A stretch of 64,000 nucleotides of DNA from Chromobotia macracanthus (taxonomy: Eukaryota > Chordata > Actinopteri > Cypriniformes > Botiidae): contig JAZGTH010000019.1 of assembly GCA_036877525.1 (NCBI GenBank), forward strand, positions 4,406,501-4,470,500, given 5' to 3'. The notes under the pieces are model-generated. The model did not search any database, was not told where the DNA came from, and saw nothing but the letters and a program-made list of their open reading frames with translations. This document shows, piece after piece, positions 24,940 through 38,074 of this stretch (positions are counted from its first letter, which is position 1; the number at the start of each line of letters is the position of its first letter). A program made the position numbers and the translations under genes.

Positions 24940-26790
24940 CCATCTGGAGTAGTGGCCACATATTTGTTGAGATCACTTCCAATCAAACGTACAATTTATA
25001 AACATTGCCGTCTAAACATATTACTCGTTGTAGGACTTCTCCAAAAACAGATTCAGCAGGGCATCTTTTTAAGGGTCGAGAGGCAACAATTACATTTTTT
25101 TGCTATATACGTTTTTATATATGTGTTCATTCATAGGTCTCAAACATTCATATGTCTATATATATTCAGATGCTGTAAATGTGAATTTATATCCCTGTAG
25201 AATCAGAATCAGAAGTGCCTGTGAAAATATTGTATGTAAATCCTTCTTTTCTTTCAAACAGCACGTGTGTAGCTGTTTGAAAGAACAGATTTGTATCTGT
25301 GGCAGCTAAAATGTAATCCTGAACTGTTTAATGAATTTTAATGTGCACAGTTTCAATGTGTAAAGTTTCTATGTGCACAGCAGAGTGTAATGTGAATAGA
25401 AGTGGCTTTTGCAAAACTTCCCCTCATTTTACTGAGTTAAGGTAGACTAGTTAGAGCACACTTAAACCAGTCGGGTGTGATTCTCGACCTCACACTCAAG
25501 TAATCAGACAAACACAGATCCCGGTCATTACGCCCTTGTAAAGCTTTTTTAGAACACACTTGTAGAACACACTTGTTTGAGTGCCATTTAAATACATATC
25601 TTACAATAATCGCCTCATTGACTCCTTCATCAATTAAATACGTGCTACCTGCAAGAGCTTTTCTTTTATGTTTGCGTAAAATATTGTTTGCTACTCAACT
25701 GGAACCCAAAAAACGACCATGTAGTATTTGTTTATAGCTAGATTTTAATTAGATGATTCAGCTGGATTGATTTTCAGATGTGTGCAGAATAGGCCTCCAA
25801 TGAAATTTTTATTCTTGCTCTCAAAAGGGAACGTTACGTTTTATCCACAGTGAACCCAACTCATGCACAAAGCTTTTGACCTTCAGATCATGATTATTAT
25901 CTCTAAAACAACCAATTCATTTGGAAAGGCCCATTCCCGGTAGTGTCACAGAATAAACTATGATAAATGAACTATGATTAAGAGCCAAGAGCAGTTTAAT
26001 ACATTTTTGTAGAATCATGCAAGTCTTGCTGTATACCGCAACACCAGCTGGTTTCAATTAACTGCATTACAAGCCCTGTGGCCAAGCAGACCAATCATAA
26101 ACCAGAGCTTTTACCCTGGTGCTCAAAGCATTATGGGCACTCTTGAAGCATAAATGTGAACCCTAGGTAGCAGGGGTAGTCAGAAGTCCAAAGTCCAAAG
26201 AGGGCCCATGTTCAGCAACATTTATCACAATGATGTTCAAATAAAATCATGAACACACACACACGTGTGAGCGCACGCGGTGAGACTCGTGCACAAACAC
26301 GCCCAAAAATGTGGAGTGAAGGCAGAGGAGGGGCATTATGAGAGAAACTTCTGTTCATCATTGGACAGCGTTAAGCAGGTACAGTTATTTGTGACTCAGA
26401 TTACGGTAATTTGCTGCAAATCTGCCCCATTATCTTTGTCATAACCTGGTGCACTGGGTTTGTTTTTGAGGCAGAACATACAGAGACAGGTGGGGAGTGA
26501 GCCTTTATACATCTGTTGTGGCATGATCTCATAACACCGGGTGCTGCCTGAGGGCTCATTTAGGCATTTAGCCTTAATGTAGTTTGTAAGAGGTTCCAGT
26601 TAGTGTTGCTGTCAAAGCAAAATTAACTTAAGATGCCCCAATGAAGTGTAACATTAAGACATTTGTTGCTGATTTAGCTGAAAATGACAATGAATCAAAA
26701 ATAACATTGAAAATGGCAATGACTATATAACTTTATACCCATTTATTAATCTAATTCTTTATCTTTCTCTTGCTTGTTCCTGTATAAAAG
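24940..26790. other. Non-coding stretch
   Basis: No gene is supported. Contains a perfect hairpin at 25249-25285 and a two-unit tandem TAGAACACACTTG at 25550-25575. A mixed ACACACGTGTGAGCGCACGC patch near 26257-26285 is CpG-rich for this region. Confidence 0.5.
25249..25285. other. Perfect 14-bp stem, 9-nt loop hairpin
   Basis: TTCTTTCAAACAGC and GCTGTTTGAAAGAA flank ACGTGTGTA. The stem has no mismatch. No gene is near, and it could be a small foldback-repeat remnant. Confidence 0.7.
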
Positions 26791-26792
26791 AA

Positions 26793-26922
26793 CATTTACA
26801 TTTATGCATTTGGCAGATGTTTTTATTTAAAGGACTTAAAGTTCATTCAGGCTATACATTTTGTCATTACACGTGCTCCCTGGGAATCAAACCCACGACC
26901 TCTGCGCTGTTAATGGAACACT
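26793..26922 (-). mobile_element. UnaL2-tailed tRNA-SINE, head truncated
   Basis: On + it reads ACATTTACATTTATGCATTT then GGCAGATG. GTGCTCCCTGGGAATCAAAC with CCACGACCTCTGCGC at 26872-26907 is the B-box side, almost as in the copy at 1016. The stem-loop has decayed (ATTTAAAGGA where ATCCAAAG is expected), and the A-box head is lost after GTTAATGGAACAC. Confidence 0.75.
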
Positions 26923-26924
26923 TT

Positions 26925-28960
26925 TTATAATAATTTACTCATCGTTTATTTTATTTGCCAGTTACTATTATTATATTGACATCAGATTAGTATATAAAAA
27001 TAATGGCGGGACTAAGCATCATTATTGCCCTGTATAATTGCAGCTTCTTTAGATATTAAAATTTAACGACCGCCTTTAGAATAATACACAAAGTCCCAAT
27101 GCTCTCTTCATTGCTCCTGTAGTCCAGGAGTACAAGGTAATGATGGGTAAATTTCCCTGTCCAGTTTTTGTGACAGGATCAGTCATTCCCATTGTCTTTG
27201 TGGTGTCCTTTACAGTAGCTCTCCCTGTGATTTAAATTGTTGGATAATTTTTCTGTTTTCTGTGTTTTATTTTTTCATTATATGTGCTTTAAAGCAATGC
27301 AATGTGAACAAAGAACATTTCTTGTGAGATCCACTTTGAAAGGCAGTATTGGGCAACTTGACATACCCCATTTTTACCCCAATTTAAGAAATGATTTTTA
27401 TCAAGAGCAGCCATCTATACAGTAACTGCAACCTTCAACTGAAAAAAAGCGTGGGTTAGATGTTTAGCAAAACAGTGTAGTGACATAGGTTTGGGCGTGT
27501 AGGCAACTGTAAATAAACCTTCAAGTTCAAGTCTTGCCTACCTGGATTTAGAATGTTAATGTTATGTTTTCCACCATAACCATTAACCTGTCACCCCCTT
27601 TCACATCCGAAGTTTACCGTTGACTGACAAGGACTAAACTTGTAGGATTGGTTTGTGTGCCCGAGTACATCAAAGGTTGCAGTGTGCACGATTACACAGT
27701 TTCTCATCACAGTGGCACTCACCCACACTCCTAATCACGGCTCTCCTACGCTGTTCATACAACTTTAGATCTCTAAGTGTATGACTAATCTCTAATAGCT
27801 CCCTAATAGTGACCGCTATGTGTTTGAGGACTGGAGTGCCAACACTTGCACAGGAGACCGGTGTTTGAGTCCCCCCTGTGTGTCTTGTGTAAGCTTTCTT
27901 AACAGGGCTTTGCATTTGGGTGGTGACCTGACGTTTCTGTAAGAGATGCAACTCTGCATTGTGATGGGGTCATGTGACAAACATGTAGCATGCTGCTGTT
28001 TAAAAGTTTACTGTTGCATAATGTAAAAATGTTGCAAGCATGCAGCGTAAACCGCACAGCATGCAGTATGCAGCGTGCAAGCATTCCTTTCTATTTGATA
28101 AAACAATACAGCATCTCTGAGCCCACGAACACTCACTGGCACCAGACATTCACACATAACTGTGAAACTGTGAGAATCACCAAACAACGTCTTCACACAA
28201 ATTCCCTTTTGCAATTAAGCAAAACAAGAAGACCACAAGGAAACCAGGACTTCATGAGAGTGTTATTTATTCAGCTTCTACAAAACTGACATTTGATGAC
28301 AAAATATAAAAGATAGAAAAGTACCAGGTTCAGACACACAAAACACTTTCTAATGAGCACAGAATCTATTATTGTCCTCCTGCCCTTTTAATACACAGAC
28401 CACAAAGACTCTGACTTAAATGAATGCTGTTTGTACTCCAAAAATATATGATTTGCATTGTGAGGGCTGTTGTTCCATCACATCTGATGGATGTTTAAGT
28501 GTGATATCTGAAAGTGTACCTTGATCTTTAAAAATGTCATATTCATCACTGATTAGAGCACGAGAGGGAAGAACAAACATATCAATCATGTTATGACAGC
28601 GAGGGCTGTCTTTTAACCCAAGCTGTAGCTTATCCATCTGGTTAGGGACTCTGGTTCTCTGCTACAAAAGATGATCCCTCTGTTTTATCATTAGTGTGCT
28701 TGCTTGCTCTCCAGTGGCTTAGCATTCCTTTCTCCAGTGTCCTGCTGCTGGATTATCAAGAAGATCTGAAGTGATGAAGGGCTATCATGTGATTTGCTCT
28801 GAGGCAGTTTGGTGTTTTGACTCAATATCAGCCACAAGGGTTTTGGATAATTCTTTTTAGCTCGATGGTTATAAATACAGAAGCCTTGTTCGATTTAAAG
28901 GTTTGATCAGAATGATCAGAATGAAATCCATTGTTCTGGTACTCCGAAGAGGCTTTCTGT
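26925..28960. other. Non-coding stretch
   Basis: No gene is supported. Around 27995-28085 there is a cluster of GCATGCAG-like words. The word ACCGGTGTTTGAGTCCC at 27858 is B-box-like but has no convincing tRNA partner. Confidence 0.45.
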
Positions 28961-29256
28961 TTAAAGGAACAGTTCACCCAAAATGGAAATGGAAAAATGG
29001 AAAGGTTTTGGGAAGATTTGTGTGAAAAACAGACTGAATCCATTATTAAGTCATTTTTCACCCACAATCTTCACTTCTGCTGTAGCATTCAAATGAAATA
29101 TGGTGCTTATGCCACAGGGTGGATGTCAATAACATTTATTGGTTCTCAAGTGTCACGTAACCAAATACCATGACATCAAACCTATGCCACAGGTGCCAAA
29201 TTTAATTTGTAAGCTACTGGTTTGGAATGACATGAGGATGAGTAAATAATGCAATA
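28961..29256 (+). mobile_element. Angel-like MITE, right terminus missing
   Basis: Starts TTAAAGGAACAGTTCACCCA. Near the far end GGTTTGGAATGACATGAGGA and TGAGTAAATAATG are the mirrored inner words of the right half. The terminal GGGTGAACT...TTAA is absent. A further copy follows 125 bp downstream. Confidence 0.75.
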
Positions 29257-29379
29257 ACCCATACACAAATGTAATATATGTACATATATCCAATGGCAAT
29301 ATCACCCTCGATATAAGGACGTATATGTGCTTTCTGTATGGAACAGGTTATTCTTTAAAAAAAAAAAATTTTCTCTGTT

Positions 29380-29610
29380 TTAAAGTGGTAATTCACCCAA
29401 AAATTGAATTTTCTCACCTGCATATCAATCCAAACTCGCATGACTTTCTTTATTTCGTACAACATAAAAGGCATTATCTTTCAGAATGTTTGAGAATGTT
29501 TTCTCCATACAATGAAAGCGAATGGGGACCACCAGCACTTACTTCACAGCTCTTGTGACAGACTTTGGCGACAGAGCTGAAGTTATATTCCAGGGGGAAT
29601 GTTCCTTTAA
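29380..29610 (+). mobile_element. Angel-like MITE flanked by TTAA
   Basis: Begins TTAAAGTGGTAATTCACCCA and continues with CTCACCTGCATATCAATCCA. Internal words include TCTCCATACAATGAAAGCGA and ATGGGGACCACCAGCA. It ends GGGGGAATGTTCCTTTAA. TTAA stands at both borders, as for Kolobok-type insertions, though the right terminus has diverged from the left. Confidence 0.7.
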
Positions 29611-29614
29611 GGGA

Positions 29615-31640
29615 TGTTCTTTGCTTTTTGCAGCCTTCCATCAGAATTTATAAGAACTTAGTAGAACTTGGTTCTTGGTATCATGTGAAAATATGGCACA
29701 CCAAAGGTTTAGATCACGTTCCAGTCTCAGCATGTTGCATTTAGAACTATTTGGCAGAGAACTCCAAAATGGAGAGTTCTTATTATTTGCAGTCATTATG
29801 CAAGTACACCAAGAGGCGCTACCTATGTAATGTGCCAACAAATAGAAGGATATCTGCATTTTGGCACCCCAGAATTTAAATAGTATGCACTGGATTCAAT
29901 CATAAATTATTTTGACAGTGTACACCACCACTTAGAATTTTTTTTACATTTTGGAGACTCACGTGTCAGGAATACAGATATTATGTATTTAACATATTTT
30001 GTACACTGAGCTCACGAAATTAAGACGTGAAAGAAGGTCCAGAAGAACGTTGTGAAAGACTGTGAGAGCAGAAGCTTTTAACAAACTATTACAGCATCTC
30101 AGTCATGCCTCAGTGGGGCTGAGTATCACTGTTATCCTGATCAAACAGTGCTGAGCGATTTTGATTAAACATGACTGATGGTACATGACAAGACAGTCTG
30201 CAAAAATACCGATGACTTTAGCTGTGCAAAGAGTGCAGACAGAAGAAATAGTTTTGATGTATTTTGTTTTTCTAATTACATTCATTCATTTTATTCATGC
30301 ATTCATTTTGTTTTGTGATAAACCAAAGCAAAAGATGGTAAATTAAATCAGGATGAAAACTCGCTGTCCATCTGTGTTCGTGTGTGTGTGAGAGAGAGAG
30401 AGAGATCACAGTTAGACAGTGAGGAAATGACAAAATGATAAATCATGCATGGCCAATCAAGCAACATTTGTATGAAATCAACAAATTAGAACATTGCCAT
30501 ATTAATAGCAACCTGGCACTGAAATACAGCCCCAGCTAACTATTTTCATTTGTAAGAAGGTTGAAAATGTTGAAAATGTTATTTTGAATGTATTTTGAAC
30601 TATTTTGGCTCTATTTGTTTTCTTAATGGGAATTTAAAATATTTACTTTAGCAATAAAGTCTCTTGTCTCTTAAGCAATAAACATTTTTGTTTGGGATTG
30701 TTAGCAAGTTGTACTTGCATGCCTATTGCATCCATAAAGATGGCCACCGAGTCAACTGACTGGCCTTAAAGAGACTTTTCTTTAATGCCATGATGCTAAC
30801 CACAGTCGCCTCATTTTGTGATGGTAAGTTGATTTCAAGCCAGTGTGGAAACACTAAGCAAGTAGCCTAACAAGAAATGCATTTCACGGGCAGCACTGAA
30901 GCAACAAAACAGCCTGAGGGGTTAATAAACAGTCAAATGCCACCAGGATGTCAAAACCATGACTGATTGGTGTATTAGTCCCAGAAACTACATTTGCAGC
31001 CCTGTGTTCATGTTCCCATGCGAGTAATGATACTCTGTAGTGCCAACGCTCTGCTGGCCTTAAGTTTTATGTTGATCTAAGATTGAGTTATCCAACTACA
31101 CCCGCTCTTAATAATTATAAGGAAACCTGAAAAATAATGGGTCTGTTGGACTATCTAACCACAACATGAGTCTGCAGTAACCGCAGCTACGTGAAGGAGG
31201 TTGGGCGCAGAAAAGAAGCTTTGCTGGCTCTTTTGAGTCTTCACTGGATTGGACTAATCATTGCCATTTGTTCCGACTCCACAACTAAGTGGCCTCTGGG
31301 CAAGCTATTGAGTATCTGTGGGCTTATGAAAAGGCCCGGTTGTCATAGTAACTGCTAAGGGAATAGCAGATTAACACCACTGGTGGGCTTGGAATAGCAA
31401 CGCGAGAATTGAATGTGTCTGAACTCTTGGCAGACCTGAACTATCAGTGAAAAGATGAATGACTGGGCAGAAGGAGAGAGAGAGAGCATGAATCCTCTAA
31501 CAGATTGAATATAGAGGCTAATACACTGTAGCTGTATGTCATGCGTTTACAGACAACATATTGACTAATGTTCTGAAGAGAAGAGAACTGCTCATCATTA
31601 TAGCACAACAATTAATTAGCATTACATGTTAGAAGGGATA
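29615..31640. other. Non-coding stretch
   Basis: No gene is supported. Holds a short compound (TG)n-(AG)n microsatellite at 30380-30405. Otherwise nothing recognised. Confidence 0.5.
30380..30405. repeat. Compound (TG)n(AG)n microsatellite
   Basis: About five TG units followed by seven AG units. Confidence 0.85.
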
Positions 31641-31647
31641 TTATGAA

Positions 31648-32310
31648 GGGATATTAGGCAGTAACATTAGCTGTTCAAAATGCATATTGTTTCTCTCTTT
31701 ATATTTGTTTAGAATTTTGTGTTTTACCTATCAGTATGTCATGCTTATAAAGCCTGAAGACAGAAACACTATGGCCACGTCTGAAAGCTGTACAATGCTG
31801 CCACCAAAAGATGCATTTCAATGTATCAAAAGTTTGCTTTGTTTCCCGTCTCCTGAGATACCTCCATCTGATCAATTTTTGAAGGCCGCATAATTGTATC
31901 CTTCACTGCCTGTGATATTCCACAATGCTGTGCGTTTTCACTTTGAACAACTTTTAACATTAATTCTACAGAGAAACCAGTATTGTAAGTTTTAAATAAT
32001 TGATTGGTTATTGCCAAAGTGCTCTCTGTTTAATTGTATTATGTTGCCTTTAAAGCCTGTCCAACTCAGTTTGCGGCGGTGCCTTCACAGACTCCAAAGT
32101 CATTGCCTGATGGGGCAGAGATGCAACAAGTCAGTTTTTGGATGCAGCCTGTATTGGTGGTGTTAGCTAAGTGGTGAAGGCTTTAGGCTAGCTGGGGCCA
32201 ACATTTGACCTCAAGAGTCACAAAGATTACTATCCTGCTCTATCACCCTTTTACCATACCATCCTAACACTTAACCCCGGGTACTTATGCAGTATTTCAA
32301 GGTTTTTACC
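31648..32310. repeat. Diverged direct duplication, copy A
   Basis: The copy opens with GGGATATTAGGCAGTAACAT (31648-31667). At 32156-32310 it holds GGTGTTAGCTAAGTGGTGAA, CATTTGACCTCAAGAGTCAC, TACTATCCTGCTCTATCACC and GCAGTATTTCAAGG. The same two blocks recur in the same order and orientation in copy B, but there only about 65 bp of sequence separates them, against about 480 bp here. Block two begins with a Leu-tRNA-like A-box word, so an old SINE is possible. No good B box is seen. Confidence 0.6.
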
Positions 32311-32839
32311 CTTGATTATTTTATTTGTGAAGCAAAGACTGTTTTTCTTTTTTTACTTTAATGGCACTGTGCACCCTAGATGTCATCGGCTTGATCAGCT
32401 TATGCATTTTTAACTTTTGTTAGCACAGAATGATTTGAGAAAATTCTTAAAGAATCTTGTATGCTTCATTTGAAGCTAGAAAAATCAACCTTTTTGAAAA
32501 AAGAAGTTAATATGGTCAGTGTCACAGATTTGCCTTGTTGTTCATCAAAACTTTCCTTTGTATTCCATTTTGTTAAATGCTACAACTTTCCAGGTTTAAA
32601 AGAAAAAATCCAGATATTCAATATAGTTTTAGTCTTGGAGCCCATTATACAGTAAACATTGTGCAGTGCTAAATAGCTTCTGGTGACACTTATGTTGAAA
32701 GTTAAAGCATTTTGCACAGTTCAGAATAACATAACACAGCATGGAACATGCCAGCGGGGGCAGGGGGGTGGAAAATTTTATTTGAGTTCAGACTCGAGCA
32801 AATGTACCAAGTGTGAAAATGACCGGAGGAATGTTGCAC

Positions 32840-33091
32840 GGGATATTAGGCAGTACCGTTAGCTTTCTACATTTCTTCATTTCAGTGTGCATTTTACATT
32901 TCAGTGTGTCATTTAGCACCACTATATGGAGTGGTGTTAGGTAAGTGCTTAAGGCTCTGGGCTATCTGGGTCCTGACCTTTGACCTCAAGAGTCACTAAG
33001 ATCACTATCCTGCTGTATCACCATGTTACCATCTTACCATAACTCTTAACCCTGCGTTTTAGTGCTCCTGCAGTATTTCAAGCATTCATTT
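32840..33091. repeat. Diverged direct duplication, copy B
   Basis: GGGATATTAGGCAGTACCGT at 32840, then GTGGTGTTAGGTAAGTGCTT, CCTTTGACCTCAAGAGTCAC, CACTATCCTGCTGTATCACC and GCAGTATTTCAAGC at 32931-33091. Similarity to copy A is roughly 75-80 per cent by eye over the second block. Copy B is compact, so either copy A gained sequence or copy B lost it. Confidence 0.6.
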
Positions 33092-33099
33092 AACTTAGT

Positions 33100-36000
33100 T
33101 GTGACGCAGGTCAGCACTGATTTTGTTTTGTTCTGATTTGAGTTTTTTTGTTTTTAATTCTAGCCAGAGCTCTTAATTTGTCAGCTGGGTTTGAGTCCCT
33201 TTGTGTTTCTTAAAGTTAGAGTGTGCAATTGCTTTTTCACCAAAATTGGGAAAAAAAGATTTTTTCTTTTTTTTTCAAACAAGTACTTTTCATTTTATAA
33301 CTGTGCTTATTTAAAATGCCTTTTCAGTGAGAGCTCCAGTTTCATTGTATCTCAGGTTGTTGCTGTGCTCAGTTGGTGGGCTGTTGGAGAAATCTGTTGC
33401 TCATTTGCTTAATGAGAGGTAGGATAGATACAATAAATGCATTGGACAGATGTTTTGAAGAAACGTTAACATGCTTAATCGGAAGATTGGAGTCGTACTG
33501 TGTTGACCTAATCGACAGAAACAAACATCAAAAAATAAAAATTTTCTACCACCAAAAAAATTAACTGTGATCTTGCAGAATTGCAATAATCTTTGCATGT
33601 ATTTGTATATAAAAGCTAACAAGATCAAGGGTGTCCAATTTGTCATTAAAGTCATTACTATAGTGATAAACATTTCTACTGCGATACATTTATGCTTTCC
33701 AATGTTATTCTTTGTGCTTTCTTTGAACTAATACAAGAAACATTTCATAGAAACAAAGATTAACGAAAAAGATTAACAAATAAAAAAAAACCTGTTGAGT
33801 ATTAGGAGTAAAATGGAATTTAATGACCCAAACTCTGTCAGTCATCTGCTCAGTACACACTGTTTTTTTTTTATAGAAATAAGATGCTAACCCTCTTTGA
33901 CATCTTTGCCAACAAATTGCTCTTTGTAACAGAAAACCAACCATCATTCTTATAATCATTTGATCCGATCCTCACATCCAGGAGAGTATGACCAAGATTC
34001 AGGGTTTGAAATCCAAACTCTGCTACTAGTGTGTGATGAGGCACACCTGATGCTAGTTTTGCCATGTTTTAGATGGCATAAATACAGCTTTTGGCTTCCT
34101 CTAATGCATTGTGGGAAGCTTTGAGGTTTATGGAATATCATAGCCAAACCCCCATTTAATTGATGACCACCTGATCCAATACATCAACGATGCTCCCCAA
34201 TATCACGCTCCACTTTTTGTTAGCGCTGTACATTCATGATCCACTTCTGGCCACTTTCCTTCAGTTCAACCTAATGAGTTCTTCCCTTTATATTTTTTAA
34301 TAGAGTCTTCTATTGTCAACGTCTACCTTTATTTAAAAAAATGCTTTTATTTTAAAGAATGTCTTTGGTACTTAAAAGGTAAATTACTGTAAGTGATGGA
34401 AAAGTATCTAATTTGTCCAAATCTTGTTGTAAATGTGTAAAGAGTTTATAAGCAGAGGGTCATTAGGATCTCAATAATCAAAGTTAAAATCAGGTTATTC
34501 TCTGGGGATTATCTAGCGCTGTACTGGGATTTCCAACCACAGAAGCCATAATTAATTCAGGCCTCAGCCGTGGTTATGCTTCCATCTACAGACATGCAGA
34601 AATCTCCTGAAAGGATTTCTGGTTAAGCTCTAGACTCGGCGTATGGCCATTGCTCATTATGATGGATTGCTCTCGCACACTGAGCTCGGGCATGTTATGA
34701 CATGTGATACGTTACAGTGGCATGACTGTGACGTATCGTAAAATCACTGCATCAATTCAGATTCACTCGTTTCAGATGAAAATGTGATGGAGAACATTTT
34801 GGTTGATCAACATGAGCATCAGTGACACATAATTATCTATTATTATAATAAGATAATCTATTGTAAGAATAAATGATTATCTAATGGAAGTTCATATAAA
34901 TCATGTAGATCATAAAATTTGCTTTATATTTAGTATTTATATTTAGTAATTCTACTGCAATAATGACTGAGACTATGTAATTTGATATATTACATAATAT
35001 ATAAATATGTATATGTGTAAAATTTTGGCAAAGCTCTATGGAGGTTTTGTATCATTTTATTTTACTTAGAGAAAGAACAATCAGGTTAAAGGCATAAATT
35101 GTTCAAATAAAGAGTGAAACTGAGCTTGGTTGATATCGTTTTTAAGAATATCACTTCCTGAACAGTCACAACCTCTTCTGATTGTATAAAAAGAGCATTT
35201 TGTTGAAAAAAACATTGGTTCTTCGAGACATTTTCAATTTATGAACTGTATTTCTTTTGGCTGTAGCACTAATGAAAACGAAGTCTAATCTATCAAGATC
35301 AACAAACTGTCTCAACTGTAACAAAAGAAAATGAAAAATTAAAAAATTCCACAGGTGGTCAGATGAAACCTCAGTAAGATTGATTGCTGATATAGACATG
35401 ATTGTTTAAATGTTCTTGTCATCTTAATCTGTCTGGAGATCCTCATCAAATCAAGACCATTGTTGGGTTTTCAGCATCGTCAGTTTAACCGCATCGAGCA
35501 GTCGAATCCGAACCCAGTTCTGCATTGCATTTACCGCGGGCCTAAACTTCAGGATGTTTGTTATCTTGGCTGATGCTGTCTCTGGAAGGGGGGAGGGGGG
35601 GTGGTTGTGCACTGGTGACATCTGAAGTTTTTTCCCACAGATGAGGATGTTAGGGGCTTGCGGAGGGACTCCTTATAATTGTTAAGAATCTAGCAGTTTT
35701 AACAGACAAGTGTACACACCAAGCGTGCTCGTATTGTCCCACACACATACACACAAATACACACAAAGACATCTGGGTGAATTATCCAGTGACTTCATCC
35801 ATAAAGACATCTCTGGGTCTCCTTAGACCAGCCTTTGTTTGGCCTGTCAGGCCTTTAGTCCTGCAGTTTCCGCAGTATTTTTATCCAAAGTCTGACAGAA
35901 TAACCAAAATAAATAAATAAATAAAATGATTTACTAATGAGAAATTTTTATTTTACTGGTTCTGGAAGATATAATTTCTGAGGAAAATGCATCGCCTCTT

Positions 36001-37885
36001 ATGAGGCAGTGTAGCCATGCATGTCCTGGCTTTATTTTTTAAGCATTGATTCTTATTATAAGAATGTTTTACAATATGGGGCTCAAAACCGAGAAAAGCG
36101 GATGTGTTTCCTACATTCCTCTGTCATCGTTAAATCTGTTGCTAGATGTTTGAATTTTCTGTGAGCTTCATGGGTTTAAGTTCAGTCACTGAAGCCACTG
36201 GAAACCAGGGCCTCCAAATGTTGGGCTTAACTTTCATGTGCCTTAAAATTATAGACGCTCAATATTTTCCACTTGCTGACATTTTGTAGCTACATTAAAA
36301 GGTTCACTGATGTATGAGGAACGGATTGAACTCCATTTTGTTTCACAGTGGCCCCTCCAAAGACATTTTGGTGCCTAGAAACAAACACAAAAATGTATGA
36401 ATTTTATTGCATTAGAGAAAAAATTATCAAACAAACTGGCATCTGAAAACAAATAACATCTGACCTTTTTTCTTAATCATCTTTCAAAAACTTTTAACCA
36501 ACTGTGTTGTGGGTGATATGTAGGCAGATATGTAAGTCAGTAAGAGCTTTCCGAGCAGAGGATAGATTTTAATAGGTTATTTAATATACAGTAGATGAAA
36601 CTTTGTTGTTACCTTTTGGAAAAAAAAAGATGTTTTTCCTAAAATATTCATCACAAGAAAGAGGAAAAGGGACAAAACAGCTGCAAAAATCAGCAATGAA
36701 ACATTAGAACAACAGCGACTAGCATCAGGATTTCATATTAGAATGGCCCTAGCACATTAGTTTCTGCACTTTGCACGTAACAGTCAAGAGAAGACAGCTA
36801 AATCTAGATGAATTGGTTTGAGGGAGATGTGCAGAGAGTGGCCTTAAATATTATCTGAGGACTGGCTAAGACTACACGTCTCTTCTTGAGACACACATTC
36901 CTTCTCTTGGCCAGAGCGCTGGATGCAGACAGACTAGTTCAGGACCTGGACTTACAGAGTGTCTCGGAGTGGGAAAACATTCTGTGTATCCGTAGAGCAC
37001 TTTCCCAGATGCTGATAAGCAGAAAAAGAGACACCGGGAATACTGATGATAGATGTATATATATGCAGTCTTTATTTCTTTATGTAAAGTATATACTCCA
37101 TGAACCAAAAGCATTTTGATTGTTTATGGGGTGAAAATGCATTATAAAGATTCTGTTCAGAGACTTGTTGTGTTTCTATAAAAAAAATAAATGTTTGATT
37201 GTAAATTATAATACAAAATACATAGGTAAACATTTAAGTATTAGGTTAATATTTCATGGTATGTCTAATTTTGTGAGAATGAATTTGCAACAAAATTTTA
37301 ACTTAATAACGTATCACAGAGAGAATAAATTCAAGAAGAAAGGATCGCACTTGGCTCTTCTGAATCAGCATGCCAATTTCCTAATCAACCTGAAAGGAAA
37401 AAAATAATTTTACACAGAAATCATTGGAGTGTCAAACATAACGATGGTAAAGTAAATATCAACCGAACATGAGGGTAAAATAGAAACACTAATAAAACAA
37501 TGAAACTTATGTAATATGAATTCTTGTAAGACTTGAGGATTACCTTAGCATCATAATGGAATATCTGGCCCATGCAACATGGTGCCCTAAGTCTACTACA
37601 TGCCCCAGTTAAGACACACACCTCAAGCAGGGATCTAGGCAAAATAAACACAGCAGCCCTTAATAGACGACAACAGGATTGACTTGATTTACTGAACCCA
37701 AGGACTGGAAATGTTCTGGAGTCATCTCTGTCTCGTAGGGTAATACCTCATGGTCCTGAAAAGCAAATAATTAAGTAAAATGTACTTCCTTAATATTTGG
37801 TGTATACATTGTATTTAGTGGAGAGACAAAATAGGTTTTAGGATGAACTGGATGGAAAGATCAGTAAATGAAGAGAAAATAAAAA
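33100..37885. other. Long non-coding stretch
   Basis: No gene is supported with confidence. Items of note are an imperfect hairpin with a CRE-like TGACGTA at 34706-34737, a G-rich run at 35586-35603, and a coding-looking but unrecognised segment at 36886-37050, treated under findings. Confidence 0.45.
34706..34737. other. Hairpin with 13-bp stem containing a CRE-like word
   Basis: GATACGTTACAGT and ACTGTGACGTATC pair with one mismatch around a 6-base loop GGCATG. TGACGTA in the right arm is similar to a cAMP-response element half. Function is unknown. Confidence 0.45.
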
Positions 37886-37892
37886 AGTGATG

Positions 37893-38068
37893 TACTTGTC
37901 AGATATGGTAGCCCATACCTGAAATGTGACCTCTGCATTTAACCCATCATCAGTGAAGAGTAAATACACCCTCCAAGTCATAAACACACACACTCACAGC
38001 AGAGTGCACTGCTGCACCCGGGAGAAATCAGGGCTTAGATGCCTTGCTCAAGGGCACCTCAGTAGATG
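37893..38068 (-). repeat. Dispersed teleost repeat (SINE-like), minus orientation
   Basis: On the minus strand the order is GTGCCCTTGAGCAAGGCATC, CTCCCGGGTGCAGCAGTGCA, GATGGGTTAAATGCAGAGGT and GGTATGGGCTACCATATCTG. This is the order of a very common teleost repeat ('ttgagcaaggca ... gggttaaatgcagag ... gggtcaccatactt'). I recall it as SINE-related but cannot name it, and no tRNA head is present here. Confidence 0.65.
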
Positions 38069-38074
38069 AGTGAT

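Noticed and set aside
35586..35603. G-quadruplex candidate
   Set aside because: G-rich run, but with only two or three uninterrupted tracts and no gene context. Similar runs at 32755 and 42146 are equally uninformative.
35874..35895. TTTTTATCCAAAGTCTGAC as another SINE tail
   Set aside because: Only ~13 bases match the tail and neither the flanking GGCAGA nor any body is present.
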